A stretch of DNA of 64,000 nucleotides from Rhizobium sp. Q54 (GCA_945878875.1 CAMCUC010000001.1:1-64000); one strand, 5' to 3'. Positions 7,868 to 17,302 are shown, counted from the stretch's first letter. The notes: generated by a model not told the origin, from the letters alone. Program-made: numbers and translations.

Positions 7868-9568
7868 ATGATGACAATTCAAGCTGCGCCGGACGAGACC
7901 AGCCGCGAGGCTTTCGATCGCGAGAGCATGGACTACGACGTCGTCATCGTCGGCGCCGGACCCGCCGGCCTGTCCGCCGCCATTCGCCTGAAACAAGTGG
8001 CGCCGGAGACGAGCGTCGTCGTCGTCGAGAAGGGCTCGGACCTCGGCGCGCATATTCTATCGGGCGCCGTCATCGACACCATCGGCCTTGATCGCCTGCT
8101 GCCGGACTGGCGCAACGATCCCCGGGCGCCGCTGAAGACGCAGGTGGTTGAGGACCAGTTTTCGTATCTCACCCCCACCCGCGCGCTGCGCCTGCCCAAT
8201 GCGCTCATGCCCGGCCTGATGAGCAATCACGGTAATTACGTCGGCTCGCTCGCAAACGTCGCGCGATGGCTGGGCGACAAGGCGCAAGAGCTGGGCGTGG
8301 AAATCTACCCCGGTTTCGCCGCGACCGAATTGCTGTTCGACACGCACGGCCATGTCTGCGGCATCGCCACCGGCGATATGGGGCTGGCCAGGGACGGCGC
8401 CCGAAAGCCCGGCTTTGCGCGCGGCATGGAGCTGCGGGGTAAATTCACGCTTCTGGGAGAGGGCGCGCGCGGATCGCTGAGCAAGCAAGCCATTGCGCAC
8501 TTCAAGCTGGCGCAGGCTTGCGAGCCTCAAAAATACGGGCTCGGCCTGAAGGAGCTTTGGCGGATTGATCCCGCCCTGCACAAGCCCGGCCTCGTGCAGC
8601 ATTCATTCGGCTGGCCGCTGGACAATTCCACCGGCGGCGGCTCGTTTTTGTATCATTTGGAGGACGGCCTCGTGTCGGTCGGCTTCGTGGTGCATCTGAA
8701 TTACGAGAACCCGAACCTGTCGCCGTTCGACGAATTCCAGCGCTTCAAGACTCATCCTTCGATTGCGCCGCTTTTAAAAGGGGCCAAGCGCATCGCCTTC
8801 GGCGCGCGCGCGATCACAGAAGGCGGATGGCAGAGCGTGCCAAAACTCGTCTTCCCCGGCGGCGCGCTGATTGGTTGCGCGGCGGGCTTTGTGAACGTGC
8901 CGCGCATCAAAGGCTCGCACAACGCCATGCTCACCGGCATCATGGCCGCCGATCATGTAGCTTTGGCTCTGTTGCAGGGCCGCGAGGGCGGCGTGCTGGC
9001 GGCTTACGAGAATGAATGGCGCGCATCTGCCGTCGGCGCAGATTTGAAGCGCGTGCGCAACGTGAAGCCGTTGTGGTCGAAGTTTGGCACGCTGGCGGGC
9101 GTGGCGCTCGGCGGGCTTGATATGTGGGCGCACCAGATCTTTGGCCGCTCGCTGTTTGGAACGCTCCGCCACGGCAAGGCCGATCATGAGACGTTGAAAC
9201 CCTTATGCGACGCCGCGCCCATCGCCTATCCCAAGCCCGACGGCGTGCTGACGTTTGACCGCGCCTCGTCCGTGTTCGTTTCAAACACGAACCACGAGGA
9301 AGACCAGCCCTCACATTTGCAGCTGGCTGATCCAGCGCTTCCAGTGCGCGACAATTTGCCAAAATATGGCGAGCCCGCGCGATTGTATTGCCCGGCGGGC
9401 GTGTATGAAATCGTCTATGGCGACGAGGCGACCAGGAGCGATCCGCGCTTTGTGGTCAATGCGCAAAATTGCGTGCATTGTAAAACTTGCGACATCAAAG
9501 ACCCGGCGCAAAACATCAATTGGATCCCGCCCGAAGGCGGCGGCGGGCCCAATTATCCGAATATGTAA
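7868..9568 (+). CDS. Electron transfer flavoprotein-ubiquinone oxidoreductase (ETF-QO)
   Basis: A 566-residue membrane-associated enzyme that passes electrons from reduced ETF (fatty-acid and amino-acid oxidation) to ubiquinone. The N-terminal FAD site reads VIVGAGPAGLSAAIRL at about residue 21. The C-terminus holds the 4Fe-4S cluster sequence NCVHCKTCDIKDP and the family ending GGGGPNYPNM. Length is normal. The ATG at 7868 is followed by a second ATG, and AGAGG lies just upstream. It is divergent from the UDG gene across a 115-base gap that must hold both promoters. ETF subunit genes are not in the window. Confidence 0.96.
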   Translation: MMTIQAAPDETSREAFDRESMDYDVVIVGAGPAGLSAAIRLKQVAPETSVVVVEKGSDLGAHILSGAVIDTIGLDRLLPDWRNDPRAPLKTQVVEDQFSYLTPTRALRLPNALMPGLMSNHGNYVGSLANVARWLGDKAQELGVEIYPGFAATELLFDTHGHVCGIATGDMGLARDGARKPGFARGMELRGKFTLLGEGARGSLSKQAIAHFKLAQACEPQKYGLGLKELWRIDPALHKPGLVQHSFGWPLDNSTGGGSFLYHLEDGLVSVGFVVHLNYENPNLSPFDEFQRFKTHPSIAPLLKGAKRIAFGARAITEGGWQSVPKLVFPGGALIGCAAGFVNVPRIKGSHNAMLTGIMAADHVALALLQGREGGVLAAYENEWRASAVGADLKRVRNVKPLWSKFGTLAGVALGGLDMWAHQIFGRSLFGTLRHGKADHETLKPLCDAAPIAYPKPDGVLTFDRASSVFVSNTNHEEDQPSHLQLADPALPVRDNLPKYGEPARLYCPAGVYEIVYGDEATRSDPRFVVNAQNCVHCKTCDIKDPAQNINWIPPEGGGGPNYPNM

Positions 9569-9582
9569 TCGGGAAAGTGAAC

Positions 9583-9617
9583 CGCCTTGTGTTGCGCACC
9601 GAGTTTTGAACAAGGCG
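9583..9617. terminator. Possible stem-loop between converging genes
   Basis: An 8-bp perfect inverted repeat (CGCCTTGT / ACAAGGCG) with a 19-base loop lies between the ETF-QO stop and the converging permease stop. A weak T-rich stretch follows about 15 bases downstream. The long loop makes it only a tentative terminator. Confidence 0.25.
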
Positions 9618-9642
9618 CAGGCGATGCGCGCGCAGCTTTGAT

Positions 9643-10395
9643 TTATTCGTCCATCACCAGCAGCCACAACCCGCGCGCAACATAGATCGCGCTCATGCCG
9701 TAAATCAGCCATTTCGTCCATTTGCGAAAACTGTCGTCGGTGAGGCGGTTCAGCAGGCTTACCGCCGCCGACCCGCCCGCAAACGTCAGCAGAACGCAAA
9801 CGAGAAACAGCTCTACGGGCAGGTTTTCGCCGCCCTCAAGCGCCGCCAACCCGAAGTAGAGAAAACGCATCGCTTGCGAGAACAAAAGCGTGAACGCTTT
9901 TGTGGCCACAATAGCGTAGCGGCTCAGCGGTGAGTTTTGAAAAAACATGTCGAGCACGTTGCCAGCGCCCCCCACCGCGATTTGCAGGATCATCGCGATG
10001 AAGCCGCACAGCATCGCCATGCCGCGTTTTGTTACGTCCGGACGCCAGCGCTTTGGAAGCATATCGCCGATGAACGGCGTGAGCCCTAGCCCCAGATAAA
10101 CGACGGGCTTGGAGGGGACGAACAGGATCACCAGCATAACGCCCATGCCCGCCATTGAGCCGATGACGTAGCGCAGCGAAATTCCCCAATCGATGTGCTT
10201 GCGCCACAAGCCCGCCCGCCATGCCCCTGACGAGAACATCAACGCCGAGAACATCGTCATCGCCGCACTGACGGGCATGAAATACAGCAACACCGCAAGC
10301 ACGATCTGCCCGCCCGCCATGCCGAAAATGCCCGACAGAAACGCGCCCGAGAACGTGGCGGCCGCGATGCTGAATCCGGCGAAGAGGGAGATCAT
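9643..10395 (-). CDS. Sulfite exporter TauE/SafE family (TSUP) membrane protein
   Basis: A 250-residue membrane protein with about eight hydrophobic helices. The first has the TSUP signature GAFLSGIFGMAGGQIVL. Members move sulfite, sulfoacetate or other organosulfur anions across the inner membrane, but many are uncharacterised. The ATG at 10395 opens directly into the first helix. It lies downstream of lysS on the same strand, separated by 61 bases that contain a strong hairpin. Nothing nearby identifies a sulfur substrate. A second, longer TSUP gene is at 54565. Confidence 0.85.
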   Translation of the reverse strand: MISLFAGFSIAAATFSGAFLSGIFGMAGGQIVLAVLLYFMPVSAAMTMFSALMFSSGAWRAGLWRKHIDWGISLRYVIGSMAGMGVMLVILFVPSKPVVYLGLGLTPFIGDMLPKRWRPDVTKRGMAMLCGFIAMILQIAVGGAGNVLDMFFQNSPLSRYAIVATKAFTLLFSQAMRFLYFGLAALEGGENLPVELFLVCVLLTFAGGSAAVSLLNRLTDDSFRKWTKWLIYGMSAIYVARGLWLLVMDE

Positions 10396-10418
10396 CTATG
10401 CTTGCTTCCAACCCTTGC

Positions 10419-10440
10419 GCGCGGCGTTTATCCGCCGCGC
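10419..10440. terminator. GC-rich hairpin after lysS
   Basis: An 8-bp perfect stem (GCGCGGCG / CGCCGCGC) with a 6-base loop sits between the lysS stop and the TSUP start, both minus strand. TTTT follows on the plus strand only. It may act as a terminator or attenuator between these genes. Confidence 0.45.
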
Positions 10441-10456
10441 TTTTCAATTTGCCGCA

Positions 10457-12190
10457 TTATTTCATAAGCGCTTCCAGAAACGCCTCGTGCCCGGCCTTCA
10501 AATCGCCCGCCAGCGCTTTTGCGATCAGCGCGCGCGTCTCGTTCACGCCGTAGAGCGCGACAAATGAGCCAAAGCGGGGGCCGCGATTTTCCCCCAGCAG
10601 CACTTGATAAAGCATGTTGAACCAATCGTTCGACACGCCGGGGCGCTCGGGCGTTGCGCCCTTGGCCTTCAAATCCTGATAGCGGGGAATCGGGCGCGCG
10701 ACGTCGTAAAGCCCGCCCTGAATATCCTCGCCGCTGGCCCCTGCGGGCAGGGCTTCGAGCATGGAATCAAGCTGGCGCAGAGCGTCAGCCTCCACCTCGT
10801 CGGGCAGGCGATAGGTTTTGGCGGGGCGCACGAAATCGCGGAAATAGGCGACCGCATAGCCCACCATTGCGTCAAGGCGCGGGTGCGTGCGCGCCGAGGC
10901 CGAGGGCGCGTAGCGGCGCAGAAAGCCCCACAGCACAGCGGGATCTTCGCTATTGGCGACAGCGGCGAGATTGAGCAGCATCGCAAACGTGACGACGGTT
11001 GCAGGCTGGGCGCCGCTGGCGTCTTGCAGCGTTTCAGGCAGCGGCGGCTCCCCGGCATGGATGTGCCAGACCGGATTGCCGAGGCGCTGTTTCCAGTCCT
11101 GCTTTTGATAGCCGGCGAGGAATTGCAGATATTCATCGACCGCGCGCGGAATTACGTCAAAGTGCAGGCGCTTGGCCTCGCGCGGCTTTTGGAACATGAA
11201 CAGCGACAAGGATTCCGGGCTGGCGTAGGTCAGCCATTCCTCAATCGTCAGGCCGTTGCCTTTCGACTTGGAAATCTTCTGGCCCTTCTCGTCAAGAAAC
11301 AGCTCGTAATTGAAGCCTTCGGGCGGCGCGCCGCCAAGCGCGCGCACGATGCCCGCCGAGAGCTTCACCGAATCGATCAGGTCCTTGCCCGCCATCTCGT
11401 AATCAATGTTGAGCGCATACCAGCGCATCGCCCAATCAGGCTTCCATTGCAGCTTGCAATGGCCGCCCGTCACCAGCGTCTCAAATTGCTCGTCATTGGC
11501 GGGATCGCGCCACGTGATCGTGCCAGCCGCCACGTTCATGGATTCCACGGGAACCTGCATCACCAATCCGGTTTTGGGATGGACCGGCAGGAACGGGCAA
11601 TATGTGGCGGCGCGCTCTTCGCGCAACGAGGGCAGCATGATCTTCTGCACGTCTTCAAAGCGCGCCAGCATGTGCAGGAGGGCGGCGTCAAAGCGGCCGG
11701 AAGAATAATAATCGGTCGAGGACGCAAATTCGTAATCGAAGCCGAAGCGATCAAGGAAGCTGCGCAGCATCGCGTTATTGTGATGCGCGAAGCTCTCGAA
11801 CTTGTTGAACGGATCGGGAATCCGCGAGAGCGGCTTGCCAAGGTGCTGGGTCAGCATGTCCTTGTTTGGCACGTTGTCGGGCACTTTGCGCAGGCCGTCC
11901 ATGTCGTCGGAGAAAGCGATCAGGCGGGTTTTGACGCGGCCCTCCGTCAGCACTTCAAACGCGCGGCGCACCATGCTGGTGCGGGCGACTTCGCCAAACG
12001 TGCCGATATGCGGCAGGCCCGAGGGGCCGTAGCCGGTCTCGAAAATGATCTCTTTCTGGCCGGTGCGCTCCATGCGGGCGACGAGCTTGCGCGCTTCCTC
12101 AAACGGCCAGGCGGCGGAGGATGCTGCGGCTTCTATAAGGGACATTGCGGCGGCGACCGGCGGCGCGGCCGGTCCTTGGGAAGACGACAT
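10457..12190 (-). CDS. lysS: Lysyl-tRNA synthetase, class I
   Basis: A 577-residue class I LysRS, the archaeal-type enzyme also found in alphaproteobacteria, which attaches lysine to tRNA-Lys. The HIGH motif appears as [13 protein letters not shown] around residue 53 and the KMSKS loop as KISKSKGNG around residue 305. The C-terminal half is the helical anticodon-binding cage. The ATG at 12190 has AGGG seven bases upstream. A start at 12145 (MSLIEAA) is also possible, because the first 15 residues are low-complexity. No class II lysS is in this window. Confidence 0.96.
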   Translation of the reverse strand: MSSSQGPAAPPVAAAMSLIEAAASSAAWPFEEARKLVARMERTGQKEIIFETGYGPSGLPHIGTFGEVARTSMVRRAFEVLTEGRVKTRLIAFSDDMDGLRKVPDNVPNKDMLTQHLGKPLSRIPDPFNKFESFAHHNNAMLRSFLDRFGFDYEFASSTDYYSSGRFDAALLHMLARFEDVQKIMLPSLREERAATYCPFLPVHPKTGLVMQVPVESMNVAAGTITWRDPANDEQFETLVTGGHCKLQWKPDWAMRWYALNIDYEMAGKDLIDSVKLSAGIVRALGGAPPEGFNYELFLDEKGQKISKSKGNGLTIEEWLTYASPESLSLFMFQKPREAKRLHFDVIPRAVDEYLQFLAGYQKQDWKQRLGNPVWHIHAGEPPLPETLQDASGAQPATVVTFAMLLNLAAVANSEDPAVLWGFLRRYAPSASARTHPRLDAMVGYAVAYFRDFVRPAKTYRLPDEVEADALRQLDSMLEALPAGASGEDIQGGLYDVARPIPRYQDLKAKGATPERPGVSNDWFNMLYQVLLGENRGPRFGSFVALYGVNETRALIAKALAGDLKAGHEAFLEALMK

Positions 12191-12263
12191 GATGGACCCT
12201 GAGCAGGGCGCCGGGCGATGGCATGCGGCGCACTGCGTACACTAGGTAGGGGGGGGCGGCGCG

Positions 12264-14111
12264 TCAAATTTTACGGCTTTGCCGGACGATTTTGGGCGAG
12301 CGGCGCGAGGAGCGCGCAAGGCCATGGCGGGTCTTGGCCCAATAATAGGGATGGGTGAGAAGGTCGATCAGCGCCCACCATGCGGCCAGAGACAGCAGCA
12401 GCCAATACGCGGGCAGCAGAAACAGCCACGGCGCCAGCCCCACCAACCCGCGCCTTCTCATGCCCAACGCTGCGCTCCACAACCCGCAGGCGATGCCTAA
12501 CGTCCAGAGCGCGCACCACAGCGTCGAGGCGGCCAGCTCCATTGGCGCGTTTGGCGACAGCAATTCGTCGCGCATCGCGGCCTCCCATAAGGCGATGGCA
12601 AAGCCCGGCCCCAGCATCGGGGCGGTCAGCGCGCCCGCTACAAGGCCGAGCGTGGCCAGCGTGCGGGCGCCCCCCAGCTCACGGCGCAAGCGGTTTGGCG
12701 TGCGCGAATGTGTGAGCAGCGTCTGCATCCAGCCCTTGAACCAACGTCGGCGCTGGCCCATCCAAGCTTTCAGGCTTGCGGGCGCCTCCTCATGGGTGGT
12801 CGAATCCAGCGCCTCGACCCGGTAGCCGTTGCGCGCCAGCCGCAGGCCCAGATCGACGTCCTCGGTCACGTTCCAGGCGTCCCAACCGCCGATGCGGCGC
12901 AGCGCTTTGGTGCGGAAATGGTTTGAGGTGCCGCCCAGAGGCACAGGCGCGCCAAGGCGGGACAGGCCCGGGTTGTAGACGTCAAACAGCGCCGCATATT
13001 CCACCGCGAACATTTTCGGCAGCCAGCCGTCGCCGGTGTTGTCGATGGCGAGGCGCGCCTGAAGGCAGGCGACATGGGCAGGCAAGGCGGCGAACGCCGC
13101 CGCCGCCTTGCGCAATTGATCGGGCTCGGGCTCGTCCTCGGCGTCATAGACGACGAGGTGGCGCCCGCGTGCCAAAGCCAGTCCAATGTTGAGCGCACGC
13201 GGCTTTGTGCGCGGCGCGCCTTCGGGCGCAACGATGATTTCATAGCGCGCGGGCAGATTCAGTAAATCAAGCGCTGCGCGCGTGGCGTGATCGTCGATCT
13301 CGATTACAAACTTGATGTCGAGCAAAACGCGCGGATAATCGAGGGCATCAAGGGCCGCCACGAGCTTGGCGGCTACGCTCGCTTCCTTATAAAGCGCCAC
13401 AATAATGGTGACGCTGGGCAAGTCCGCCTCTTTGACCGGCGGATGCTTGTCGGGAGGGGCCAGAGACAACGCATTGGCGAACAGTCGCAGGCCGATGGAG
13501 ACGCCAAGAACCGCGCCGAACAACAAAGCCAAAACATTGGCGGCGCCTGCGTTCAAAGGGCTTGCAAGCACGAGCGCCGCCAGCAGGGCGAGGCAGGCTT
13601 TCTGGCCTTTCGTGACCGGCGTGCGCGCGCTGAAGTCTGCGTCAATCTCACTTAAGGCGCCGCTTGCGTGCTGCGCGGCGTCTTTTGCAAAGCGCTTCAT
13701 AAGAGAGATGCGCAACAGCGCCGGGGGAGCCAGCGCAAGTTGCGTCTCAAGCGCAAAACCGTTGGCGCGCAATTGGGCCAGATGCGCGATCTGGGTGCCG
13801 ACGGGGGCTGCGATCCAGCGGCGCCCTATTGCGCCTCTGTCCCCGGTCCATCGCGGCCCCGGCGCCAGACCGCTTAAAATGCTGTGCGGAAAATCCGCCC
13901 CCGGCCCAATGACGAGGGGCGCCGCCAGCAGAGGCATGTCGAGCCATGCCGACAGACGGTTGTAGTAATCAGCCTCGCCAATCCACCCCTCTTTCAGCGC
14001 CGCCTGTTCCGGCGTGGTCTTGTGGCGGGCGGCAACGTTGACAGCTGCAAGCAATCGCTCCGGCGCCAGTCCTTTGGGCAAACGCGGTTCGCTCAAGTCT
14101 GATTGGCTCAT
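12264..14111 (-). CDS. Membrane glycosyltransferase family 2 with GspE-like N-terminal domain
   Basis: A 615-residue protein. Residues 1 to about 130 resemble the GspE/MshE N-terminal domain (LAPERLLAAVNVAARHKTTP). Two helices follow at about 165-210. A processive-type GT2 domain then has VTIIVALYKEA, DAEDEP, TEDVDLGLRL and QRRRWFKGW, matching the D, DxD, ED and QxxRW motifs of cellulose or hyaluronan synthase-like enzymes. Several C-terminal helices follow. It probably polymerises or transfers sugar from a nucleotide sugar at the inner membrane. The ATG at 14111 has GAGG close upstream. An in-frame extension to 14267 is basic and non-conserved. The product is unknown and no accessory polysaccharide genes flank it. 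Confidence 0.85.
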   Translation of the reverse strand: MSQSDLSEPRLPKGLAPERLLAAVNVAARHKTTPEQAALKEGWIGEADYYNRLSAWLDMPLLAAPLVIGPGADFPHSILSGLAPGPRWTGDRGAIGRRWIAAPVGTQIAHLAQLRANGFALETQLALAPPALLRISLMKRFAKDAAQHASGALSEIDADFSARTPVTKGQKACLALLAALVLASPLNAGAANVLALLFGAVLGVSIGLRLFANALSLAPPDKHPPVKEADLPSVTIIVALYKEASVAAKLVAALDALDYPRVLLDIKFVIEIDDHATRAALDLLNLPARYEIIVAPEGAPRTKPRALNIGLALARGRHLVVYDAEDEPEPDQLRKAAAAFAALPAHVACLQARLAIDNTGDGWLPKMFAVEYAALFDVYNPGLSRLGAPVPLGGTSNHFRTKALRRIGGWDAWNVTEDVDLGLRLARNGYRVEALDSTTHEEAPASLKAWMGQRRRWFKGWMQTLLTHSRTPNRLRRELGGARTLATLGLVAGALTAPMLGPGFAIALWEAAMRDELLSPNAPMELAASTLWCALWTLGIACGLWSAALGMRRRGLVGLAPWLFLLPAYWLLLSLAAWWALIDLLTHPYYWAKTRHGLARSSRRSPKIVRQSRKI

Positions 14112-14325
14112 GCCTGCCTCACGCAGACAGAGCAGCGCAACGGGTCCGGCGGCGTCAGGCGTGCGGAAGGTTTTGGGCGGGCGCGGGCGCGCGCCAATGC
14201 GCGAAGGCGCAGAATGTCGCCTCCGCAGGCCGCTGTTTTGAGGTATGGTGACGATGAAATTCTTCACGGAACGCCGACGCCGAAAAACACTGCTGGCATA
14301 CTAATTCATGAGCTTGGACTTTACC

Positions 14326-15207
14326 ATGAGGCATTTTGCATTTGTATTGGCGCTGATTTGCGCGCTCACCGCCCCGGCGGTGGCGCAGGACGGGAAGCCG
14401 GGCGTAAATAACGCCGTCAAGATTCAGGCTTCTGACGCGTCAGCATCGGTTTTCATTCCAAACTTTTGGGACCCCCAAAGCCGGCTTGAGCGGCCCGACG
14501 TCTCAAGCCTGCGGATCGTGCGCTTTGTCGCCGACGATACCTATCCGCCGTTTGGATTTCTTGATCAGGGCGGCACGTTGACCGGTTTCAACGTCGATCT
14601 GGCGCGCGCCATTTGCGAGGAATTGCGCATCGTCTGCACCATTCAGGCGCGCCGTTTCGACACCATCGTCGGCGCCCTTGAACGGGGCGAGGCGGACGCG
14701 GCCATCGCCTCGCTGGCGATCACGCCTGCCGCGCGCGCCCGCGTTGATTTCACGCGCCCCTATTATCGCACGCCCGCACGTTTCATCACCCGCAAGGATC
14801 CAGGCGCGCTGGATCTGGCGCCAGACAGCCTTGCGAGCGAAGTGGCCGTGGTCGCCGACAGCGCGCACGCGGCTTTTCTGGCCAGACATTTTCCCAAAGC
14901 TGTTCCGCGCGCCTACCCGTCCACGCCCGCGTTGCTAACGGCGCTGCGCTCGGAGGAGGCGTCTTTGGCGTTTGCAGACGGGGTGACGGGCGCCCTGTGG
15001 CTCAACGGCGCTGATTCGCGCAATTGCTGCGCCTTTGCCGACGGATTCTTTCTCGACCCGGCCTATTTTGGCGAGGGCGTTGGCATAGCTCTGCGCAAGC
15101 AAAACGCGCTTCTGCGCCGCGCGATAGACTTCGCCCTGCTGCGCCTGTCGCAGCAGGGAACTTACACGGAGATTTATCTGAAATATTTCCCGATCGGATT
15201 TTTCTGA
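14326..15207 (+). CDS. Periplasmic solute-binding protein, family 3 (amino-acid type)
   Basis: A 293-residue secreted protein. A signal peptide of about 21 residues (FAFVLALICALTAPAVAQ) precedes an SBP_bac_3 domain with FVADDTYPPFGFLDQGG, GFNVDLARAICEEL, RFDTIVGALERGEADAAI and RVDFTRPYY, all typical of amino-acid or opine binding proteins of ABC uptake systems. No permease or ATPase gene is adjacent, so it may be an orphan receptor or serve a transporter elsewhere. The start is chosen as the ATG that gives the tightest signal peptide. An ATG at 14308 adds six residues. It is divergent from the glycosyltransferase. Confidence 0.87.
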   Translation: MRHFAFVLALICALTAPAVAQDGKPGVNNAVKIQASDASASVFIPNFWDPQSRLERPDVSSLRIVRFVADDTYPPFGFLDQGGTLTGFNVDLARAICEELRIVCTIQARRFDTIVGALERGEADAAIASLAITPAARARVDFTRPYYRTPARFITRKDPGALDLAPDSLASEVAVVADSAHAAFLARHFPKAVPRAYPSTPALLTALRSEEASLAFADGVTGALWLNGADSRNCCAFADGFFLDPAYFGEGVGIALRKQNALLRRAIDFALLRLSQQGTYTEIYLKYFPIGFF

Positions 15208-15213
15208 CGCCTG

Positions 15214-15558
15214 TCAGCGTCCCGCGCCCACAATCAGCGCGCCGCCGCGCGTTGTGCAATTGGATTGCGCGGAGATTGGCCCCCGGCAGCGCTCATTGCT
15301 CGCATGCCGGCTCAACAGGATGGATTGCCTGAGCAGCGCCCCATTGGTGAGCGCATCGCGGTTGTGATCACGGCGGTCTTTGCGCACGACGATTGTCTGG
15401 CGTTGATAAACGTTCACGCTCTGCACGTGATAGCGACCCTGCCAGCCGTACCGATTGTGAGACCAGTCTGCGAGCGCCGGGACGGCGGACGCCAGAAAAC
15501 CGGCGGCCAAGGCGCTGGCCAAAACAAAAGTGCGATAAAAAACAGGGCGAGACGCCAT
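15214..15558 (-). CDS. Small secreted protein of unknown function
   Basis: A 114-residue protein with a clear signal peptide (VFYRTFVLASALAAGFLA then VPALA-DW), so the mature protein of about 85 residues is periplasmic or surface-exposed. The mature part is basic and Asn/Arg-rich and contains two cysteines (ERCRGP, QSNCTT) that could form a disulfide. I do not recognise a family. The ATG at 15558 has GGAG seven bases upstream. A CtrA-like site lies 38-52 bases upstream of the start. Its stop is only six bases from the converging solute-binding protein stop. Confidence 0.65.
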   Translation of the reverse strand: MASRPVFYRTFVLASALAAGFLASAVPALADWSHNRYGWQGRYHVQSVNVYQRQTIVVRKDRRDHNRDALTNGALLRQSILLSRHASNERCRGPISAQSNCTTRGGALIVGAGR

Positions 15559-15595
15559 AATGGAACTCCAGAACCTGAACCACAAACCCGCCGCG

Positions 15596-15610
15596 TAAAC
15601 ACTTTATTAA
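15596..15610 (-). promoter_or_regulatory. Possible CtrA-type binding site
   Basis: On the minus strand the sequence reads TTAA-TAAAGTG-TTTA, one mismatch from the alphaproteobacterial cell-cycle regulator CtrA consensus TTAA-N7-TTAA. It lies 38-52 bases upstream of the small secreted protein start, in an AT-rich patch. It could place that gene under cell-cycle control. The call is from a single site only. Confidence 0.35.
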
Positions 15611-15739
15611 CATTTATGGATCGCAGCAAGGCTCAAGTTCGGCTTTTCAGCGTTTTGGTTATCGCTGGACATGCCCGTCGCGGCGGGCGATTGAGTGCGT
15701 ACAAAATGCTCAACCGCCAAACCTGCAAATGGGGGAAAC

Positions 15740-16474
15740 ATGTCGAACGCTGAAACGCTTTTGCGTCAGGAAGTCGCGGCCTGCACGCTGATTTTGAACG
15801 AAGAGGGCTTGCTGGGCTACAGCGGCCACGTCAGCGCGCGCATTCCGGGCGAAGACGCCTATCTGATCCAGCCCATCGACGTCAGCCGCGCAGGCCTCAA
15901 GCCCGACGATCTTATGGTCTGCAATTTCGACGGCAAAGTCGTTCGCGGCAATCACAACCCCAAGGCGCGCCCGCCTGCGGAAGTATTTTTGCACGGCGAG
16001 ATTTTGCGTGCGCGGCCTGACGTGAATTCAGTCGCCCATTTTCATCACGATCTCACCAACGTTTTCACGCTGGTCGAGGACGCCGTGCTGTCGCCGATCA
16101 AGAACCACGCGATCCGCTGGCGCAGCGGCATTCCGGTGCATCCCGACCCCTCGCACGTCAGCGATTCTGGCCTTGGCCGCGCCGTGGCGGAAACGCTTGG
16201 GCCCCATCACGCATTGCAGATTCGCGCACACGGTCAGGTGGTCGCCGCTGAATCGGTGCGCGCTGTTCTGATCGACAGCATCCACTTCGTTGAAAACGCT
16301 GTGACCATGTATCACGCTGCCGCTCTGGGCAAAGTGCGCGCGTTGTCGGAAGCCGACATGGACGCGTTTGCCGTGGCCTTCAAGCGCGATCCGCACATTG
16401 CAAAATTGTGGACGTATTATGTAGGCATCGTGCGCGCCAATGGCCGCGTGCCCACCGATTGGGCGATTGATTGA
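15740..16474 (+). CDS. Class II aldolase/adducin family protein (copy 1)
   Basis: A 244-residue metal-dependent enzyme of the fuculose-1-phosphate aldolase/decarboxylase superfamily. Visible features are GYSGHVSARIPG near residue 25, the metal-binding HFHHD at about 98 and the third ligand region IRAHGQVV at about 160. Family members split sugar phosphates or decarboxylate hydroxy-aromatic acids. Here a related copy, a Rieske oxygenase and a TctC-type binding protein are nearby, so a catabolic aldolase or decarboxylase is likely. The ATG at 15740 has GGGGG upstream, and the earlier in-frame ATG at 15695 lacks one. The substrate is not identifiable from sequence. Confidence 0.85.
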   Translation: MSNAETLLRQEVAACTLILNEEGLLGYSGHVSARIPGEDAYLIQPIDVSRAGLKPDDLMVCNFDGKVVRGNHNPKARPPAEVFLHGEILRARPDVNSVAHFHHDLTNVFTLVEDAVLSPIKNHAIRWRSGIPVHPDPSHVSDSGLGRAVAETLGPHHALQIRAHGQVVAAESVRAVLIDSIHFVENAVTMYHAAALGKVRALSEADMDAFAVAFKRDPHIAKLWTYYVGIVRANGRVPTDWAID

Positions 16475-16491
16475 TTGAGCAAACGCGTCCT

Positions 16492-16540
16492 CCCGGCGAA
16501 GGCCGGGATCCACGGCAGGCCGCGAACGCGTAGCCTGCCG
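16492..16540. repeat. Tandem stem-loops, REP-like, between converging genes
   Basis: Two adjacent perfect inverted repeats are seen: CCCGGC/GCCGGG with a 4-base loop (16492-16507) and CGGCAGGC/GCCTGCCG with a 12-base loop (16513-16540). They lie between the converging aldolase and isochorismatase genes. The first resembles a dispersed proteobacterial palindrome and could act as a two-way terminator. Confidence 0.5.
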
Positions 16541-16609
16541 TAGATGGCGACCTTCTCCGCCATGACGCTTTGACGCTTTGGACCCTGGCGGACGCGGCTC
16601 AAACCAATG

Positions 16610-17302
16610 TCACGCCCGCGCCTGCATCTGACGCCCCAGCAACATGGCGGACAATTCCTCACTCGACACCACGGTCGCGTATTTGGCGTTCATGTCGAAC
16701 AGGTTTGCGCAATGTGCGAAGTTCGAGCGGTCAAAGCAGCAATCGTCGACCACAAACGTGTTGAATCCGTTCGAGAACGAATCCACCACCGAGGCGCGCA
16801 CGCAGCCAGACGTGGACACGCCGCACATCACGACCGAGTCGATCTGCTTTTGAACCATGTAGCTGGCCAGCGGTGTCTGGAAGAAGGCGCTGGCTTTGGT
16901 TTTCTCAAGCACCCATTCGCCGCTTTGCGGGGCGATGCTTTCGGGAAAATCGTTGAAGCGGGGCGGCGTGACGCTGGTCAGGCGCTTGCTCTTTGTGGCC
17001 TTGCCGACAAATTGCACGTCCCCAAGGTCGCTGCGCGTGAACACCACCGGGCGGCCAAGTTCGCGAAACAGCGCGATAAGAGCTGCGATCCGTGGGATTG
17101 TCTCCCATGAGACGGGGCCGCAAGCGGGGCCAAATTCAGCGATGGCTTCGTCCAGCGTTGCGCCCTCGCTGCCGCAGAAGCCATAGGTGACGTCCACCAC
17201 CACCAGCGCCGTGCGCTCACCGATGACGCCAGCGTTCATGAAGCCGCCCTTCTCGTAGGCCTTGCGCTCGTCTTCAGGAATGATCTTCAGCCAGTCTTTC
17301 AT
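16610..17302 (-). CDS. Isochorismatase family cysteine hydrolase
   Basis: A 230-residue protein of the cysteine hydrolase fold that includes isochorismatase, N-carbamoylsarcosine amidase and maleamate amidase. The catalytic triad appears as Asp in LVVVDVTYGF (about 37), Lys in LEKTKASAFF (about 135) and Cys in CGVSTSGCVRA (about 167). The triad pattern favours an amidase acting on a carbamoyl or amide substrate. It sits divergently inside the catabolic cluster, between the first aldolase gene and the TctC gene, so an amide-cleavage step in that pathway is plausible. The ATG at 17302 follows GGGAGGG at good spacing. Confidence 0.87.
   Translation of the reverse strand: MKDWLKIIPEDERKAYEKGGFMNAGVIGERTALVVVDVTYGFCGSEGATLDEAIAEFGPACGPVSWETIPRIAALIALFRELGRPVVFTRSDLGDVQFVGKATKSKRLTSVTPPRFNDFPESIAPQSGEWVLEKTKASAFFQTPLASYMVQKQIDSVVMCGVSTSGCVRASVVDSFSNGFNTFVVDDCCFDRSNFAHCANLFDMNAKYATVVSSEELSAMLLGRQMQARA

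Noticed and set aside
10604-12202. Open frame of about 530 codons antisense to lysS
   Set aside because: Shadow of the lysS codon pattern. No recognisable motif and no ribosome site.
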